From NCBI GenBank assembly GCA_047637355.1, contig JBLIKA010000003.1, forward strand, positions 1 through 64,000: a stretch of DNA of 64,000 bases, in the 5' to 3' direction. Shown piece by piece: positions 33,727 through 42,357 of this stretch. The DNA is from Glaciecola sp047637355 (lineage in GTDB: Bacteria > Pseudomonadota > Gammaproteobacteria > Enterobacterales > Alteromonadaceae). The position numbers and the translations under genes are program-made. The notes under the pieces are model-generated. The model saw only the letters and a list, made by a program, of their open reading frames with translations. It was not told the DNA's origin and made no database searches. Positions within the stretch are counted from its first letter, which is position 1. Every line of letters begins with the position of its first letter.

Positions 33727-35337
33727 ATGAGCACAGAAACCGTAAACGACGCACATGATTCGGACGATGGCCACAACGCCCATCATGAACATCATATTCC
33801 AAAGGGCATCTTGAGATGGCTTTTCACCACGAACCACAAAGACATTGGTACTCTCTATCTTTGGTTTGCCTTCATCATGTTTTTGATTGGTGGTGCAATG
33901 GCCATGGTCATTCGTGCAGAATTATTTCAACCAGGTTTACAAATAGTTGACCCACATTTCTTCAACCAGATGACCACGGTACACGGCTTGATCATGGTCT
34001 TTGGTGCGGTTATGCCAGCCTTTACAGGCTTAGCCAACTGGCTAGTTCCTATGATGATTGGCGCGCCAGATATGGCATTACCGCGTATGAACAACTGGAG
34101 CTTTTGGATCCTTCCATTTGCTTTTTTAATATTGCTTTCTTCACTATTTATGGATGGCGGCGGCCCAGCCTTTGGTTGGACTTTCTATGCGCCTCTATCA
34201 ACTCAATACAGTGGCGATAGCACGGCTTTATTTGTGTTTTCAGTGCACATAATGGGTATCTCATCTATTATGGGCGCAATCAATGTGGTTGTAACCATAC
34301 TCAATATGCGTGCGCCAGGTATGACTTACATGAAGATGCCTTTGTTTGTGTGGACGTGGTTGATTACTGCATTCTTGTTGATTGCTGTCATGCCGGTGCT
34401 CGCGGGCGCCGTAACAATGGTCCTTACCGATAAATTCTTTGGCACTAGCTTCTTTGATGCTGCCGGTGGAGGTGACCCCGTCATGTTCCAGCATATTTTC
34501 TGGTTCTTTGGTCATCCTGAAGTTTATATAATGATATTGCCTGCTTTTGGTATTATCTCTGCGATTGTCCCTACTTTCTCGCGTAAGAAGCTATTTGGTT
34601 ACGCCTCTATGGTATATGCGACATCATCCATTGCGCTGTTGTCATTCATTGTTTGGGCGCATCACATGTTTACCACTGGTATGCCGGTGGCCGCAGAAAT
34701 GTTCTTTATGTTTGCCACCATGCTGATTTCAGTACCAACGGGTGTGAAGATCTTCAACTGGGTCGCAACAATGTGGCGTGGATCGTTGTCATTTGAAGTG
34801 CCTATGATGTTTGCAATCGCCTTTATCGTTTTGTTTACGATTGGTGGTCTGTCGGGATTGATGCTTGCGATTACGCCAGCTGACTTCCAGTACCACGATA
34901 CGTATTTTGTGGTTGCTCACTTCCATTACGTACTGGTAACTGGAGCCGTGTTCTCCATCATGGCTGCTGTTTATTACTGGTTACCTAAGTGGACTGGTAA
35001 AATGTTCGACACCACATTAGGAAAATGGCATTTCTGGTGTTCACTTATCTCGGTTAACGTTTTGTTTTTCCCGATGCATTTTGTAGGACTAGCAGGCATG
35101 CCTCGTCGTATTCCTGACTATGCATTGCAATTTGCTGATATCAATAAATGGGTCAGCATCGGTGGATTCGCATTTGGCTTGTCTCAATTAATCTTCCTCG
35201 TTTTAATTATAAAAGCGTGTAGAAAGATTGGCGAACCAGTATCTGACCAAGTTTGGGAAGGTGCCGAAGGCTTAGAGTGGGAAATTCCTTCACCTGCGCC
35301 TTACCATACATTTACAACGCCACCGTTTATTAAATAG
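33727..35337 (+). CDS. coxA: Cytochrome c oxidase subunit I (aa3 type)
   Basis: A 536-residue heme-copper oxidase catalytic subunit with 12 membrane segments. Key residues are in TTVHGLIMVFG (low-spin heme His), WFFGHPEVYIMILP (CuB His and cross-linked Tyr), WAHHMFTTGM (two CuB His) and YFVVAHFHYVL (heme a3 and a His). It reduces O2 to water and pumps protons in the cytoplasmic membrane. The N-terminus is His-rich (HDSDDGHNAHHEHH). It starts 12 bp after coxB. Confidence 0.97.
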   Translation: MSTETVNDAHDSDDGHNAHHEHHIPKGILRWLFTTNHKDIGTLYLWFAFIMFLIGGAMAMVIRAELFQPGLQIVDPHFFNQMTTVHGLIMVFGAVMPAFTGLANWLVPMMIGAPDMALPRMNNWSFWILPFAFLILLSSLFMDGGGPAFGWTFYAPLSTQYSGDSTALFVFSVHIMGISSIMGAINVVVTILNMRAPGMTYMKMPLFVWTWLITAFLLIAVMPVLAGAVTMVLTDKFFGTSFFDAAGGGDPVMFQHIFWFFGHPEVYIMILPAFGIISAIVPTFSRKKLFGYASMVYATSSIALLSFIVWAHHMFTTGMPVAAEMFFMFATMLISVPTGVKIFNWVATMWRGSLSFEVPMMFAIAFIVLFTIGGLSGLMLAITPADFQYHDTYFVVAHFHYVLVTGAVFSIMAAVYYWLPKWTGKMFDTTLGKWHFWCSLISVNVLFFPMHFVGLAGMPRRIPDYALQFADINKWVSIGGFAFGLSQLIFLVLIIKACRKIGEPVSDQVWEGAEGLEWEIPSPAPYHTFTTPPFIK

Positions 35338-35354
35338 CCAAGGATAGTGTAGGT

Positions 35355-36014
35355 ATGTCTGAACAGCCTGAATCTAAACATGCAACTGACAAATCTAATG
35401 TTGCTCTCGAAAGTGAGGGTGCATCGGATGTTCAGATACCGAAAACGCGCGCTCAGATGGCGGCTGAAAATGCCAAAACGGCAAAAAAACTCGTGTTTGT
35501 GGTTATCGGTATGTTGGGGTTCAGTTTTGCGTTAGTTCCTTTGTATGATGTTTTTTGTGACCTTACGGGAATTAATGGAAAACCGTCAAACGAAGCGGCT
35601 GTTTACGAATCGGTTGTCATAGATGAGTCTAGGTCAGTAAAAGTTGAATTTATTACGCGTACGCATTCCGGTATGGCTTGGGAATTTGAGGCACGGACTG
35701 CAAATATAAGACTACATCCAGGACAAATGGGTGAAGTTGAGTTTTATGTTCGAAACCCAACTGACCATGACATTATCGCACAAGCTATACCCTCAATATC
35801 ACCCGGAACGGCAGCTTTGTATGTCAATAAAACAGAGTGTTTTTGCTTCAAACATCAACCGTTAAAGGCGGGGGAAGAAGCATTAATGCCAATGAAGTTT
35901 TATGTTGACCCACAACTTCCAAAAGACATTACGGTTTTAACATTGCAGTACACGCTATATGACATATCCGCAACGGTACAACCCGCTGCTGTCGTTGCCA
36001 TGAACAATAGCTAA
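35355..36014 (+). CDS. ctaG: Cytochrome c oxidase assembly protein CtaG/Cox11
   Basis: A 219-residue membrane-anchored copper chaperone delivering Cu to CuB of subunit I. One membrane segment at about 45-65 (KLVFVVIGMLGFSFALVPLYD) is followed by a periplasmic immunoglobulin-like domain with the Cu-binding ECFCFKHQPL near 175. Its N-terminus is a longer polar extension than usual. It ends one base into the next gene's ATG. Confidence 0.96.
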   Translation: MSEQPESKHATDKSNVALESEGASDVQIPKTRAQMAAENAKTAKKLVFVVIGMLGFSFALVPLYDVFCDLTGINGKPSNEAAVYESVVIDESRSVKVEFITRTHSGMAWEFEARTANIRLHPGQMGEVEFYVRNPTDHDIIAQAIPSISPGTAALYVNKTECFCFKHQPLKAGEEALMPMKFYVDPQLPKDITVLTLQYTLYDISATVQPAAVVAMNNS

Positions 36015-36025
36015 TGGAGAATAAA

Positions 36026-36925
36026 ATGGCTCAAGAACAATACGAAAAATATTATGTACCCGAACAAAGCATCTGGCCAATAATTGGTGCGGTAGCATTG
36101 TTTTTAATCGCAGTTGGAGCTGGCAATTTTGTCATCGAAACTACCCGAGATAAAAGCGGTTATGGCTTTTACATCCTCATGGCAGGTTTTGCCTTACTGC
36201 TAGTTATGCTCGTGGGCTGGTTTAAAAACCAAATCGATGAATCAATGAGCGGACTTTACAGTGCCCAATTAAGCCGTTCATATAGACAAGGTATGGCATG
36301 GTTCATATTCTCTGAAGTCATGTTCTTCGCTTGTTTCTTCGGTGCTTTGTTTTATGCCCGAACAATTAGTATTCCATGGTTGGGTGGTGCATCTAATAAT
36401 GCGAGTACTAACGACGTTTTGTGGAATGGTTTCCAAGCTACTTGGCCTTTGTTAACAACGCCTGCTGATGCAATAACAACAGGAGAGCCTTCAACCCAAG
36501 CGATGCCTTGGACTGGACTTCCGCTTTATAACACGGCCTTATTATTAGCCTCGTCAGTCACACTACATTACGCACATGTTGGTTTAGAGCAAGTAAAAAG
36601 AAAGCAACTAATGTGGTTACTTGGTGCCACTATCGTACTAGGCAGTATTTTTGTCGTATTGCAAGTACAAGAATATATCCACGCCTATGTTGATTTAGGT
36701 TTGAGGCTTGATTCTGGTGTTTATGGTAATACATTCTTTCTGCTAACCGGTTTCCACGGGATGCATGTTACGTTAGGAACGATCATACTTATTGTGTTGT
36801 TCTTAAGATGTTGGAAGGGCCACTTTACGCCCAAAGAACACTTTGCGTTTCAAGCCGGCAGTTGGTACTGGCACTTTGTTGATGTTGTTTGGGTGATGTT
36901 ATTCTTCTTTGTCTATATTTTGTAA
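36026..36925 (+). CDS. coxC: Cytochrome c oxidase subunit III
   Basis: About 299 residues and seven membrane segments. YYVPEQSIWPIIG at the N-terminus, FSEVMFFACFFGALFYAR near 90-110, GFHGMHVTLGTIIL near 240 and WYWHFVDVVWVMLFFFVYI at the end are typical. The ATG at 36026 (MAQEQYEKYY) is chosen over the ATG at 36014 because the TGGAGA between them makes a good ribosome binding site; the upstream one would overlap ctaG. Confidence 0.95.
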   Translation: MAQEQYEKYYVPEQSIWPIIGAVALFLIAVGAGNFVIETTRDKSGYGFYILMAGFALLLVMLVGWFKNQIDESMSGLYSAQLSRSYRQGMAWFIFSEVMFFACFFGALFYARTISIPWLGGASNNASTNDVLWNGFQATWPLLTTPADAITTGEPSTQAMPWTGLPLYNTALLLASSVTLHYAHVGLEQVKRKQLMWLLGATIVLGSIFVVLQVQEYIHAYVDLGLRLDSGVYGNTFFLLTGFHGMHVTLGTIILIVLFLRCWKGHFTPKEHFAFQAGSWYWHFVDVVWVMLFFFVYIL

Positions 36926-36934
36926 AATAAACAA

Positions 36935-36962
36935 AAAGGCCATTTCAAACGAGATGGCCTTT
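36935..36962 (+). terminator. Hairpin after coxC
   Basis: AAAGGCCAT (36935-36943) pairs with ATGGCCTTT (36954-36962). The trailing T-run is short, so it may attenuate rather than fully terminate; ctaB and sco lie further on the same strand. Confidence 0.65.
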
Positions 36963-37023
36963 GCAGTTGCGATTAGGGTGTATTTATTGGCCTTAAATAA
37001 TAGGCTTGAGTTATTACCCTAAA

Positions 37024-37239
37024 CTAATAGGGTTTTGGGTTGGGTTGGATGATACCGGTTGCCAACGCAATTAGGATAAGCCCAATAATGAGTGCGGAGG
37101 CAAGCACACGTCGGCCGATATACTTACTCATGTTTTTCTCTTGATCATTTTTTAGCATGCTTACCATTGCTTGAAAGAGACTGAATATCATAAAAATGAG
37201 TAGCCCACCAATTGCCAATTTTACGTATAACACTTGCAC
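37024..37239 (-). CDS. DUF2909 twin-transmembrane protein
   Basis: About 69-71 residues with two membrane helices (near 5-28 and 45-65) and a short loop. This is the small DUF2909 protein often found inside cytochrome oxidase loci on the opposite strand. Start is a GTG at 37239 or, better spaced from AGGA, a GTG at 37233. Function unknown, possibly oxidase-associated. It is divergent from surf1. Confidence 0.82.
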   Translation of the reverse strand: MQVLYVKLAIGGLLIFMIFSLFQAMVSMLKNDQEKNMSKYIGRRVLASALIIGLILIALATGIIQPNPKPY

Positions 37240-37305
37240 ACTTCCTATATATTAGTTCACTCTATTATAGAGTTTAAAAGGATTTTGAAAGGTCATTATA
37301 AGAAT

Positions 37306-38100
37306 ATGTGGATTCGAAAACTTCCTATACTACCTACCATAATCACTTTATTGTGTGTTGTCATTATGTTTGGTCTGGGTATTTGGCAATTAGAACGAAA
37401 AGTGCAAAAAGACACTCGTCTGGCGCAAATTAGCGAGCGTCAATCGAATAGGCCTTATAAGCTTTCCGAACTATTGACTGAGCACACAGCAAGCAATAAC
37501 AGTGATGTCGATATTCAGGACTTCCCAGTGAGTTTTGCTGGGACAGCTCAAATGGACAGTTTGTTTTTTATCGACAACAGGATAGTGTCAGGTAGGATCG
37601 GATATGAACTAGTGGTGCCAATAATAACGATGGGTGGTGATATTGTACTTGTTAATTTTGGTTGGCTAAGGGGCAGTGGTATACGCGGTCAACTGCCTGA
37701 ATTGAGCGCTGAGGTAAGGGCTTTATTTAGCAATCAATCCCGTGATTTTACTGGAGTTGTGAGTTACCCATCATTAAACCGAATGGTATCTGAAACTAAT
37801 ATAGCGTTCGGTCAGTTTCCAGCCTTGCTACAACAAATAGACGTGGCACAAATTCAACCGCATTTAAGTGCGATGGGTTTTTTACAGTCAGGAAAGCTTT
37901 TTCCCTTTGTGGTCAACTTAGCACCTGAACCGAATTCAGAGTTTGTACGCAATTGGCAACCTGTCGTGATGAGTCCTGAGAAACACTTAGGTTATGCGGT
38001 GCAATGGTTTGGCCTAGGTATTGCAGCACTGACCATTTACCTCCTCAGTTTGATGAAGCTATTTAAAACTAAAAATAATAAAGAGAATAAAGAGAATTAA
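37306..38100 (+). CDS. SURF1-family cytochrome oxidase assembly protein
   Basis: About 264 residues. A first membrane helix (LPTIITLLCVVIMFGLGIWQLERK), a periplasmic domain with VNFGWLRG and YEL/VPII segments, and a last helix (WFGLGIAALTIYLLSLM) match SURF1, which aids heme a insertion into subunit I. The ATG at 37306 (MWIRKLPIL) gives the expected N-terminus; the frame is open upstream to a TTG at 37234. It lies 1 bp before the next gene. Confidence 0.88.
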   Translation: MWIRKLPILPTIITLLCVVIMFGLGIWQLERKVQKDTRLAQISERQSNRPYKLSELLTEHTASNNSDVDIQDFPVSFAGTAQMDSLFFIDNRIVSGRIGYELVVPIITMGGDIVLVNFGWLRGSGIRGQLPELSAEVRALFSNQSRDFTGVVSYPSLNRMVSETNIAFGQFPALLQQIDVAQIQPHLSAMGFLQSGKLFPFVVNLAPEPNSEFVRNWQPVVMSPEKHLGYAVQWFGLGIAALTIYLLSLMKLFKTKNNKENKEN

Positions 38101-38101
38101 C

Positions 38102-38665
38102 ATGCAACAAAAATCAAAAAAAATCACCGCTGTGGCGCTTATCCTTGTTTTTACCCTTCCAGTCATACTTGCAAAACTTGCATTGGAAAACGAATGGTTC
38201 AATAAAGGCGCGACTAATAAAGGACAATTGTTAAACCCGATTATTGAAGCAGGATCGCTGTTTATCATCGAGGGTGAGGAGCCACATTGGCGTTTAGCCT
38301 ATATAATTCCTGATCTTTGTGATGCGGCTTGTGAAAACGCCATCTTTAGCATTAGCCAAGTTCGTACCGCGGTTGGCCGCAAGATGGACAGAGTAGATGC
38401 TGTCTTTGTTGTGACTGAAAATAGTGACGTAAAAGCGGTAAAAAACCTAGAAATAACTAATTTTGGTAAATTGTTAAAAACGGACCTAAATAATGTTAAT
38501 AATTTGTTTAAACAAACCGGTAATAATGGTATTTTCTTAGTTGATACATTGGGTAATGTGGTACTCAAATTTGACACCACACTCGAACGTGAACAGGCAA
38601 TTATGGATAGTCGCGATATTTTAGCCGACCTTCGAAAATTATTAAAATTGTCTCGGATCGGTTAG
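38102..38665 (+). CDS. Hypothetical membrane-anchored protein of the cox locus
   Basis: A 187-residue protein with an N-terminal membrane helix (about 8-28) and a periplasmic domain having thioredoxin-like features (RLAYIIPDLCDAACENAIF near 63, CxxxC spacing in a Sco-like arrangement, and IFLVDTLGNVVLKFD near 140). Small proteins of this kind sit between surf1 and ctaA in many gammaproteobacteria and probably help oxidase assembly. Function is inferred. Confidence 0.75.
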   Translation: MQQKSKKITAVALILVFTLPVILAKLALENEWFNKGATNKGQLLNPIIEAGSLFIIEGEEPHWRLAYIIPDLCDAACENAIFSISQVRTAVGRKMDRVDAVFVVTENSDVKAVKNLEITNFGKLLKTDLNNVNNLFKQTGNNGIFLVDTLGNVVLKFDTTLEREQAIMDSRDILADLRKLLKLSRIG

Positions 38666-38673
38666 AACAGGAT

Positions 38674-38798
38674 ATACGAATAATAAAGAAGTTGGTGCTC
38701 CCAGGTATATTGTTAGCACTATTAGTCACTGTCCTCCTCACTTAGACAATGTATCGGAAGTATTAACATGGCTGAGTTTACTGTATTCAATTTTTTAA
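38674..38798 (+). pseudogene. ctaA: Remnant of ctaA/cox15 (heme A synthase)
   Basis: The 143-bp gap before ctaB encodes a truncated membrane-helix start: RIIKKLVLPGILLALLV (38677-38727), like the CtaA N-terminus, but the codon where ATG is expected (38674) reads ATA and a TAG stop follows at 38743-38745. In another frame, 38742-38798 encodes LDNVSEVLTWLSLLYSIF and a stop, like a membrane-protein C-terminus. The order surf1-hypothetical-ctaA-ctaB-sco is usual, so this looks like a gene mostly deleted in place. The match is by eye; the fragments are short. Confidence 0.45.
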
Positions 38799-38808
38799 GG
38801 AGAAGCGC

Positions 38809-39711
38809 ATGAGTCAACAAGCTATTGCTTCCAAAGCTATTCGCGGTCAAGCCACATGGCGTGACTATTATGAAATGACCAAACCTCGTGTTGTGATGTT
38901 GTTATTGCTTACAGCGTTGGTCGGTATGTGTCTTGCTACCCAAACCTGGATTGACCCGCAAGTATTGGTTTTTGGTATGTTAGGTATTGGTTTACTCTCC
39001 TCTTCAGCCGCCGTCATTAATCATGTTGTTGATCATAAAATTGACAGTCTAATGGCTCGAACGTTCAATCGTCCTGTTGCAACCGGTAAAGTTTCGCCCA
39101 AACGAGCTGTAATTTTTGCTTTCGTTTTAGGTGCAATCGGTTTTGTGTCCTTGGCATTGTTCGTCAATATGCTAACCGCATGGTTAACGTTAGCTAGCCT
39201 TGTTGGTTATGCGTTTATTTACACTTCCTATCTAAAGCGAGCGACACCACAAAACATTGTCATTGGTGGTTTGGCAGGCGCAGCACCTCCACTCTTGGGT
39301 TGGACTGCGGTAACGGGCGATATTCATGCTCATGCCCTGTTATTGGTCTTAATTGTATTTACCTGGACACCTCCGCATTTTTGGGCTTTAGCTATTCATC
39401 GTGAAAAAGATTATGCCAAAGCGAAAATACCCATGTTACCTGTGACCCACGGTATTGATTTTACCAAAACCTGTGTGTTGTTATATACGGTCTTACTTTG
39501 CCTAGTTTGCTTCCTTCCTTATTTGGTCGATATGAGTGGGTTAATTTACCTTATTGGCTCTACCATTTTGAATGCTGGATTCATGTATTACGCTATAAAG
39601 TTGAAGTATAAACCAACTGAAACAACGGCTATGGATACGTTCAAATTTTCCATACTGCATCTCATGATTTTATTTGTAGTATTGCTCGCTGACCACTACA
39701 TTCCTTTATAA
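38809..39711 (+). CDS. ctaB: Protoheme IX farnesyltransferase (heme O synthase)
   Basis: A 300-residue polytopic enzyme of the UbiA superfamily adding a farnesyl group to heme b. The first Asp-rich motif is NHVVDHKIDSLMART near 66-80 and the second YTSYLKRATPQN near 140-150; KPRVVMLLLLTALVG is the conserved N-terminus. SD AAGGAG lies 8 bp before the ATG. It would normally feed CtaA (heme A synthase). Confidence 0.96.
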   Translation: MSQQAIASKAIRGQATWRDYYEMTKPRVVMLLLLTALVGMCLATQTWIDPQVLVFGMLGIGLLSSSAAVINHVVDHKIDSLMARTFNRPVATGKVSPKRAVIFAFVLGAIGFVSLALFVNMLTAWLTLASLVGYAFIYTSYLKRATPQNIVIGGLAGAAPPLLGWTAVTGDIHAHALLLVLIVFTWTPPHFWALAIHREKDYAKAKIPMLPVTHGIDFTKTCVLLYTVLLCLVCFLPYLVDMSGLIYLIGSTILNAGFMYYAIKLKYKPTETTAMDTFKFSILHLMILFVVLLADHYIPL

Positions 39712-39779
39712 ATTATCCTGGTATATTATGGTCTATGTAAATAGGCCTTTATGTATTTCCTGAATGGGAGTTTGTCGAT

Positions 39780-40439
39780 ATGAATCAAAATAAATGGGTA
39801 GGTATTGCTGCGGTCGTTTCTTTAATCCTTGGGATTTATTTAGCGATTACCATTGCACCACCTGACAGTATGAAAAAACCACTCAGCGAACAAACTAAGC
39901 ATATGAGTTGGTATCCCCAAGCGCGCGCCTTAAATGACTTTGTTCTCACAAATCATAATAACCAAGCAATGACCAATGCTGACCTTAACGGAAAATGGAC
40001 CCTGGCATTTGTAGGGTACACATTTTGTCCAGATATTTGCCCTGTCACACTCGCAGAAATAAGCAAAATTTATCCAGAACTAGCGCAACAAGCTTCAACT
40101 GCACCCTTACAAATTTGGTTTTTGTCTGTTGATCCAAGACGAGATACAACGGAGCGGTTAAACGAATATATCAATTATTTCAACAAAGATTTTATTGCTA
40201 GCACGGGGCCTCATGATCAGTTATTCCCGCTGGTGCGCAGTATGGGTATGATGTACGCTATGAGCGATGATATGAGTAATCCAAATTATCTAGTCGATCA
40301 CAGTGCTTCAATTGTTGTCATTAATCCTGGTGGAAATGTAGTTGGGCGATTCAAGCCAAAGCAGGAACTCGGTCAACTCTCAATTAGTGATATGCAAGAA
40401 CTGAAGGAAGATGTTCCAATACTTCTTAAACAAGGTTAA
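39780..40439 (+). CDS. SCO1/SenC family copper chaperone
   Basis: A 219-residue membrane-anchored thioredoxin-fold protein for CuA assembly. The Cu/redox motif is YTFCPDICPVT near 82-92, and the distal His is in YLVDHSAS near 181. One N-terminal membrane helix (about 7-24). It ends the cox operon; the gene after it begins 13 bp later with its own ribosome binding site. Confidence 0.94.
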   Translation: MNQNKWVGIAAVVSLILGIYLAITIAPPDSMKKPLSEQTKHMSWYPQARALNDFVLTNHNNQAMTNADLNGKWTLAFVGYTFCPDICPVTLAEISKIYPELAQQASTAPLQIWFLSVDPRRDTTERLNEYINYFNKDFIASTGPHDQLFPLVRSMGMMYAMSDDMSNPNYLVDHSASIVVINPGGNVVGRFKPKQELGQLSISDMQELKEDVPILLKQG

Positions 40440-40452
40440 AGGAGCTTTTTAA

Positions 40453-41049
40453 GTGGACATTCAGCGTGGTCAATTGTTGCAGTCTGCAGCTATCGCGGAG
40501 CTGATATTCGCCTCTGAGCCTACATTACTTAGTTTTTTATTCGGTGGCGAGATTCAATCTAAAGCCTATTTAACGCAAGCTTGCAAACAACCCCATGGCC
40601 AGTTTAGTGCTAACTATCACTGGGTTGCATCGCAAAAAAATAGCCAAGTAAAAGGGATATGTGCCTCATGGCTGTGCGTTATGCCGACTGCATTTCAACA
40701 AGGTACGATTTCTTCTTTAATAGCGTTTCTAGAGCCACACCAAATCATTCATCTTCTTGCCTACAAAGAAGCCGTTGACCAATGCTTTCCTCCGCCAACG
40801 CCTTATCAAATTTGTATTGGCCATGTGTCGATTGCATCAAGTAGTTGGCGCAAAGGTGTCGCTAGCGAGCTTATTTCGCATGTTATACAGGATGCGAGGG
40901 AAAATAAGAAGCGTGAGCTTATACTAGATGTTGATATAGTTAACAATGATGCGGTTCAGTGCTACTTGAAGGCGGGTTTCGTTGAAATAAAGCAAACCAG
41001 ATTCGAAGCAACGCAACAAACATTCGCTCGAATGCTATTGCGTATTTAG
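40453..41049 (+). CDS. GNAT-family N-acetyltransferase
   Basis: A 198-residue protein. The GNAT core is seen in HVSIASSSWRKGVASELISHVI (acetyl-CoA loop, roughly RxxGxA) near 125-145 and LDVDIVNNDAVQCYLKAGFVE near 158-178. The GTG start at 40453 is set by AAAGGAGC 8 bp upstream. Substrate unknown. Its position after sco suggests cotranscription rather than a shared function. Confidence 0.8.
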   Translation: MDIQRGQLLQSAAIAELIFASEPTLLSFLFGGEIQSKAYLTQACKQPHGQFSANYHWVASQKNSQVKGICASWLCVMPTAFQQGTISSLIAFLEPHQIIHLLAYKEAVDQCFPPPTPYQICIGHVSIASSSWRKGVASELISHVIQDARENKKRELILDVDIVNNDAVQCYLKAGFVEIKQTRFEATQQTFARMLLRI

Positions 41050-41082
41050 TGACATACCTCCGCGCATCATATTACTACCGGT

Positions 41083-42279
41083 TTAATCAAGATACGTCCC
41101 ATCAGGTTTGGGGGTAAAAAATGGAATTGAATACCAATAAAATCTATCGCTTTCTTTCACACTTGGGGCTGTGCAATTTACTCTCGCTCGGCCAGAGTTG
41201 AATGGGCTCTTGATATTGATACTAAACCCTTTTGCAGTTTGTGTTATTGGCAATGAATCTGCACCAAAAAAACAGCCAATGCGATTAAATCTAATATCAT
41301 CTAATAAAACATCAATCTGCACTTCACCAATGATCTCTTCTACTCCCATTACATAACGATGTGGCCTTACTGCAGTCACTGGCATTGCCAAACTGTTGAT
41401 TTTGGTACGCAATGTATCAAGGTTGGCGTAACGTCCTGCCGCTGGATAACGAGGTAGCGATTGCATATCACTGAATATGCCTACGCCACCGGAATGTTGC
41501 CCTAAACCTATATAGCCCATTTCTTTTAACATCGCTTTGAGGCTGAGGTCGAACTCGCCAAAAGGATATGCTAGCCATTTTTTTGAATAACCCAGTTGTG
41601 TGCTCAATGTCTCTTCTGCCATATTAATATTTTGCTTGACCCGCGCCAACCAATTTACCTTGTGTTCATTTGGGTATCTGTCGAGTAGATGCAAGTGATC
41701 AAGCGTATGATTTGCAAAAGTGACACCCTCTTTACTCATGCTTTTTACCTCTTTCCAGGATAATTGAGAATTCAAAAAGTCGATCTGAGCAGGATTAATA
41801 AAAATGGTATATTCAAACCCATACTTCCTCATGATTGGGTGTCCGTTCTCCAATATATTTTTAAAGCCATCATCAAATGTAATAACCACTGCACGCTCAG
41901 GAAGTGAGGTAATGTTATTGAACCCATCCAATGCGGCTTCTAATGAAATAACATTATGATACTCGGCCAAGTAAGCCATATGCTTCTCAAACTCCTCTGG
42001 CGAGACTGACGTGCTTCTTGGCGTCTGCGTACTGACATGATGATACATTAGTATAACGAAGCTATTTTGAGTGCTGCGTTCTTTAAGGTTAACCTCTTTT
42101 GTAGTGATAAGGCCTTGCTTTCCTTGTGCTAAGACTGCAAATGATTTCTTCGATTCCTCGATAACTGGCTCTGGCATGTTTATTTGAGAGGCATAAGTTG
42201 AAAAGCCAAGGCCCAGAATAATAATTGCCCCAAGCGCTACTTGCGGCGTTTTGTATTTGCTCAAAAAAGCGTTAATCAT
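41083..42279 (-). CDS. Exported polysaccharide deacetylase (NodB-like)
   Basis: A 398-residue protein with an N-terminal hydrophobic segment (about 14-32). The NodB-homology core has VILMYHHVS near 77, VVITFDDGF near 133 (catalytic Asp pair), FANHTLDH near 190 (metal-binding His) and AYPFGEFD near 237. The C-terminal 130 residues form an extra, mostly beta domain (VRPHRYVMGVEEIIGE...RVNCTAPS). This resembles periplasmic deacetylases that modify exopolysaccharide. It is convergent with the GNAT gene and divergent from dinF. Confidence 0.88.
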   Translation of the reverse strand: MINAFLSKYKTPQVALGAIIILGLGFSTYASQINMPEPVIEESKKSFAVLAQGKQGLITTKEVNLKERSTQNSFVILMYHHVSTQTPRSTSVSPEEFEKHMAYLAEYHNVISLEAALDGFNNITSLPERAVVITFDDGFKNILENGHPIMRKYGFEYTIFINPAQIDFLNSQLSWKEVKSMSKEGVTFANHTLDHLHLLDRYPNEHKVNWLARVKQNINMAEETLSTQLGYSKKWLAYPFGEFDLSLKAMLKEMGYIGLGQHSGGVGIFSDMQSLPRYPAAGRYANLDTLRTKINSLAMPVTAVRPHRYVMGVEEIIGEVQIDVLLDDIRFNRIGCFFGADSLPITQTAKGFSINIKSPFNSGRARVNCTAPSVKESDRFYWYSIPFFTPKPDGTYLD

Positions 42280-42357
42280 TGCTCGCTCCGGTTAATGGCG
42301 TTAGTCTTATATACTATCCTGAAATCATTAAGCATATCGTAAAAGGTAACTAAAAGC

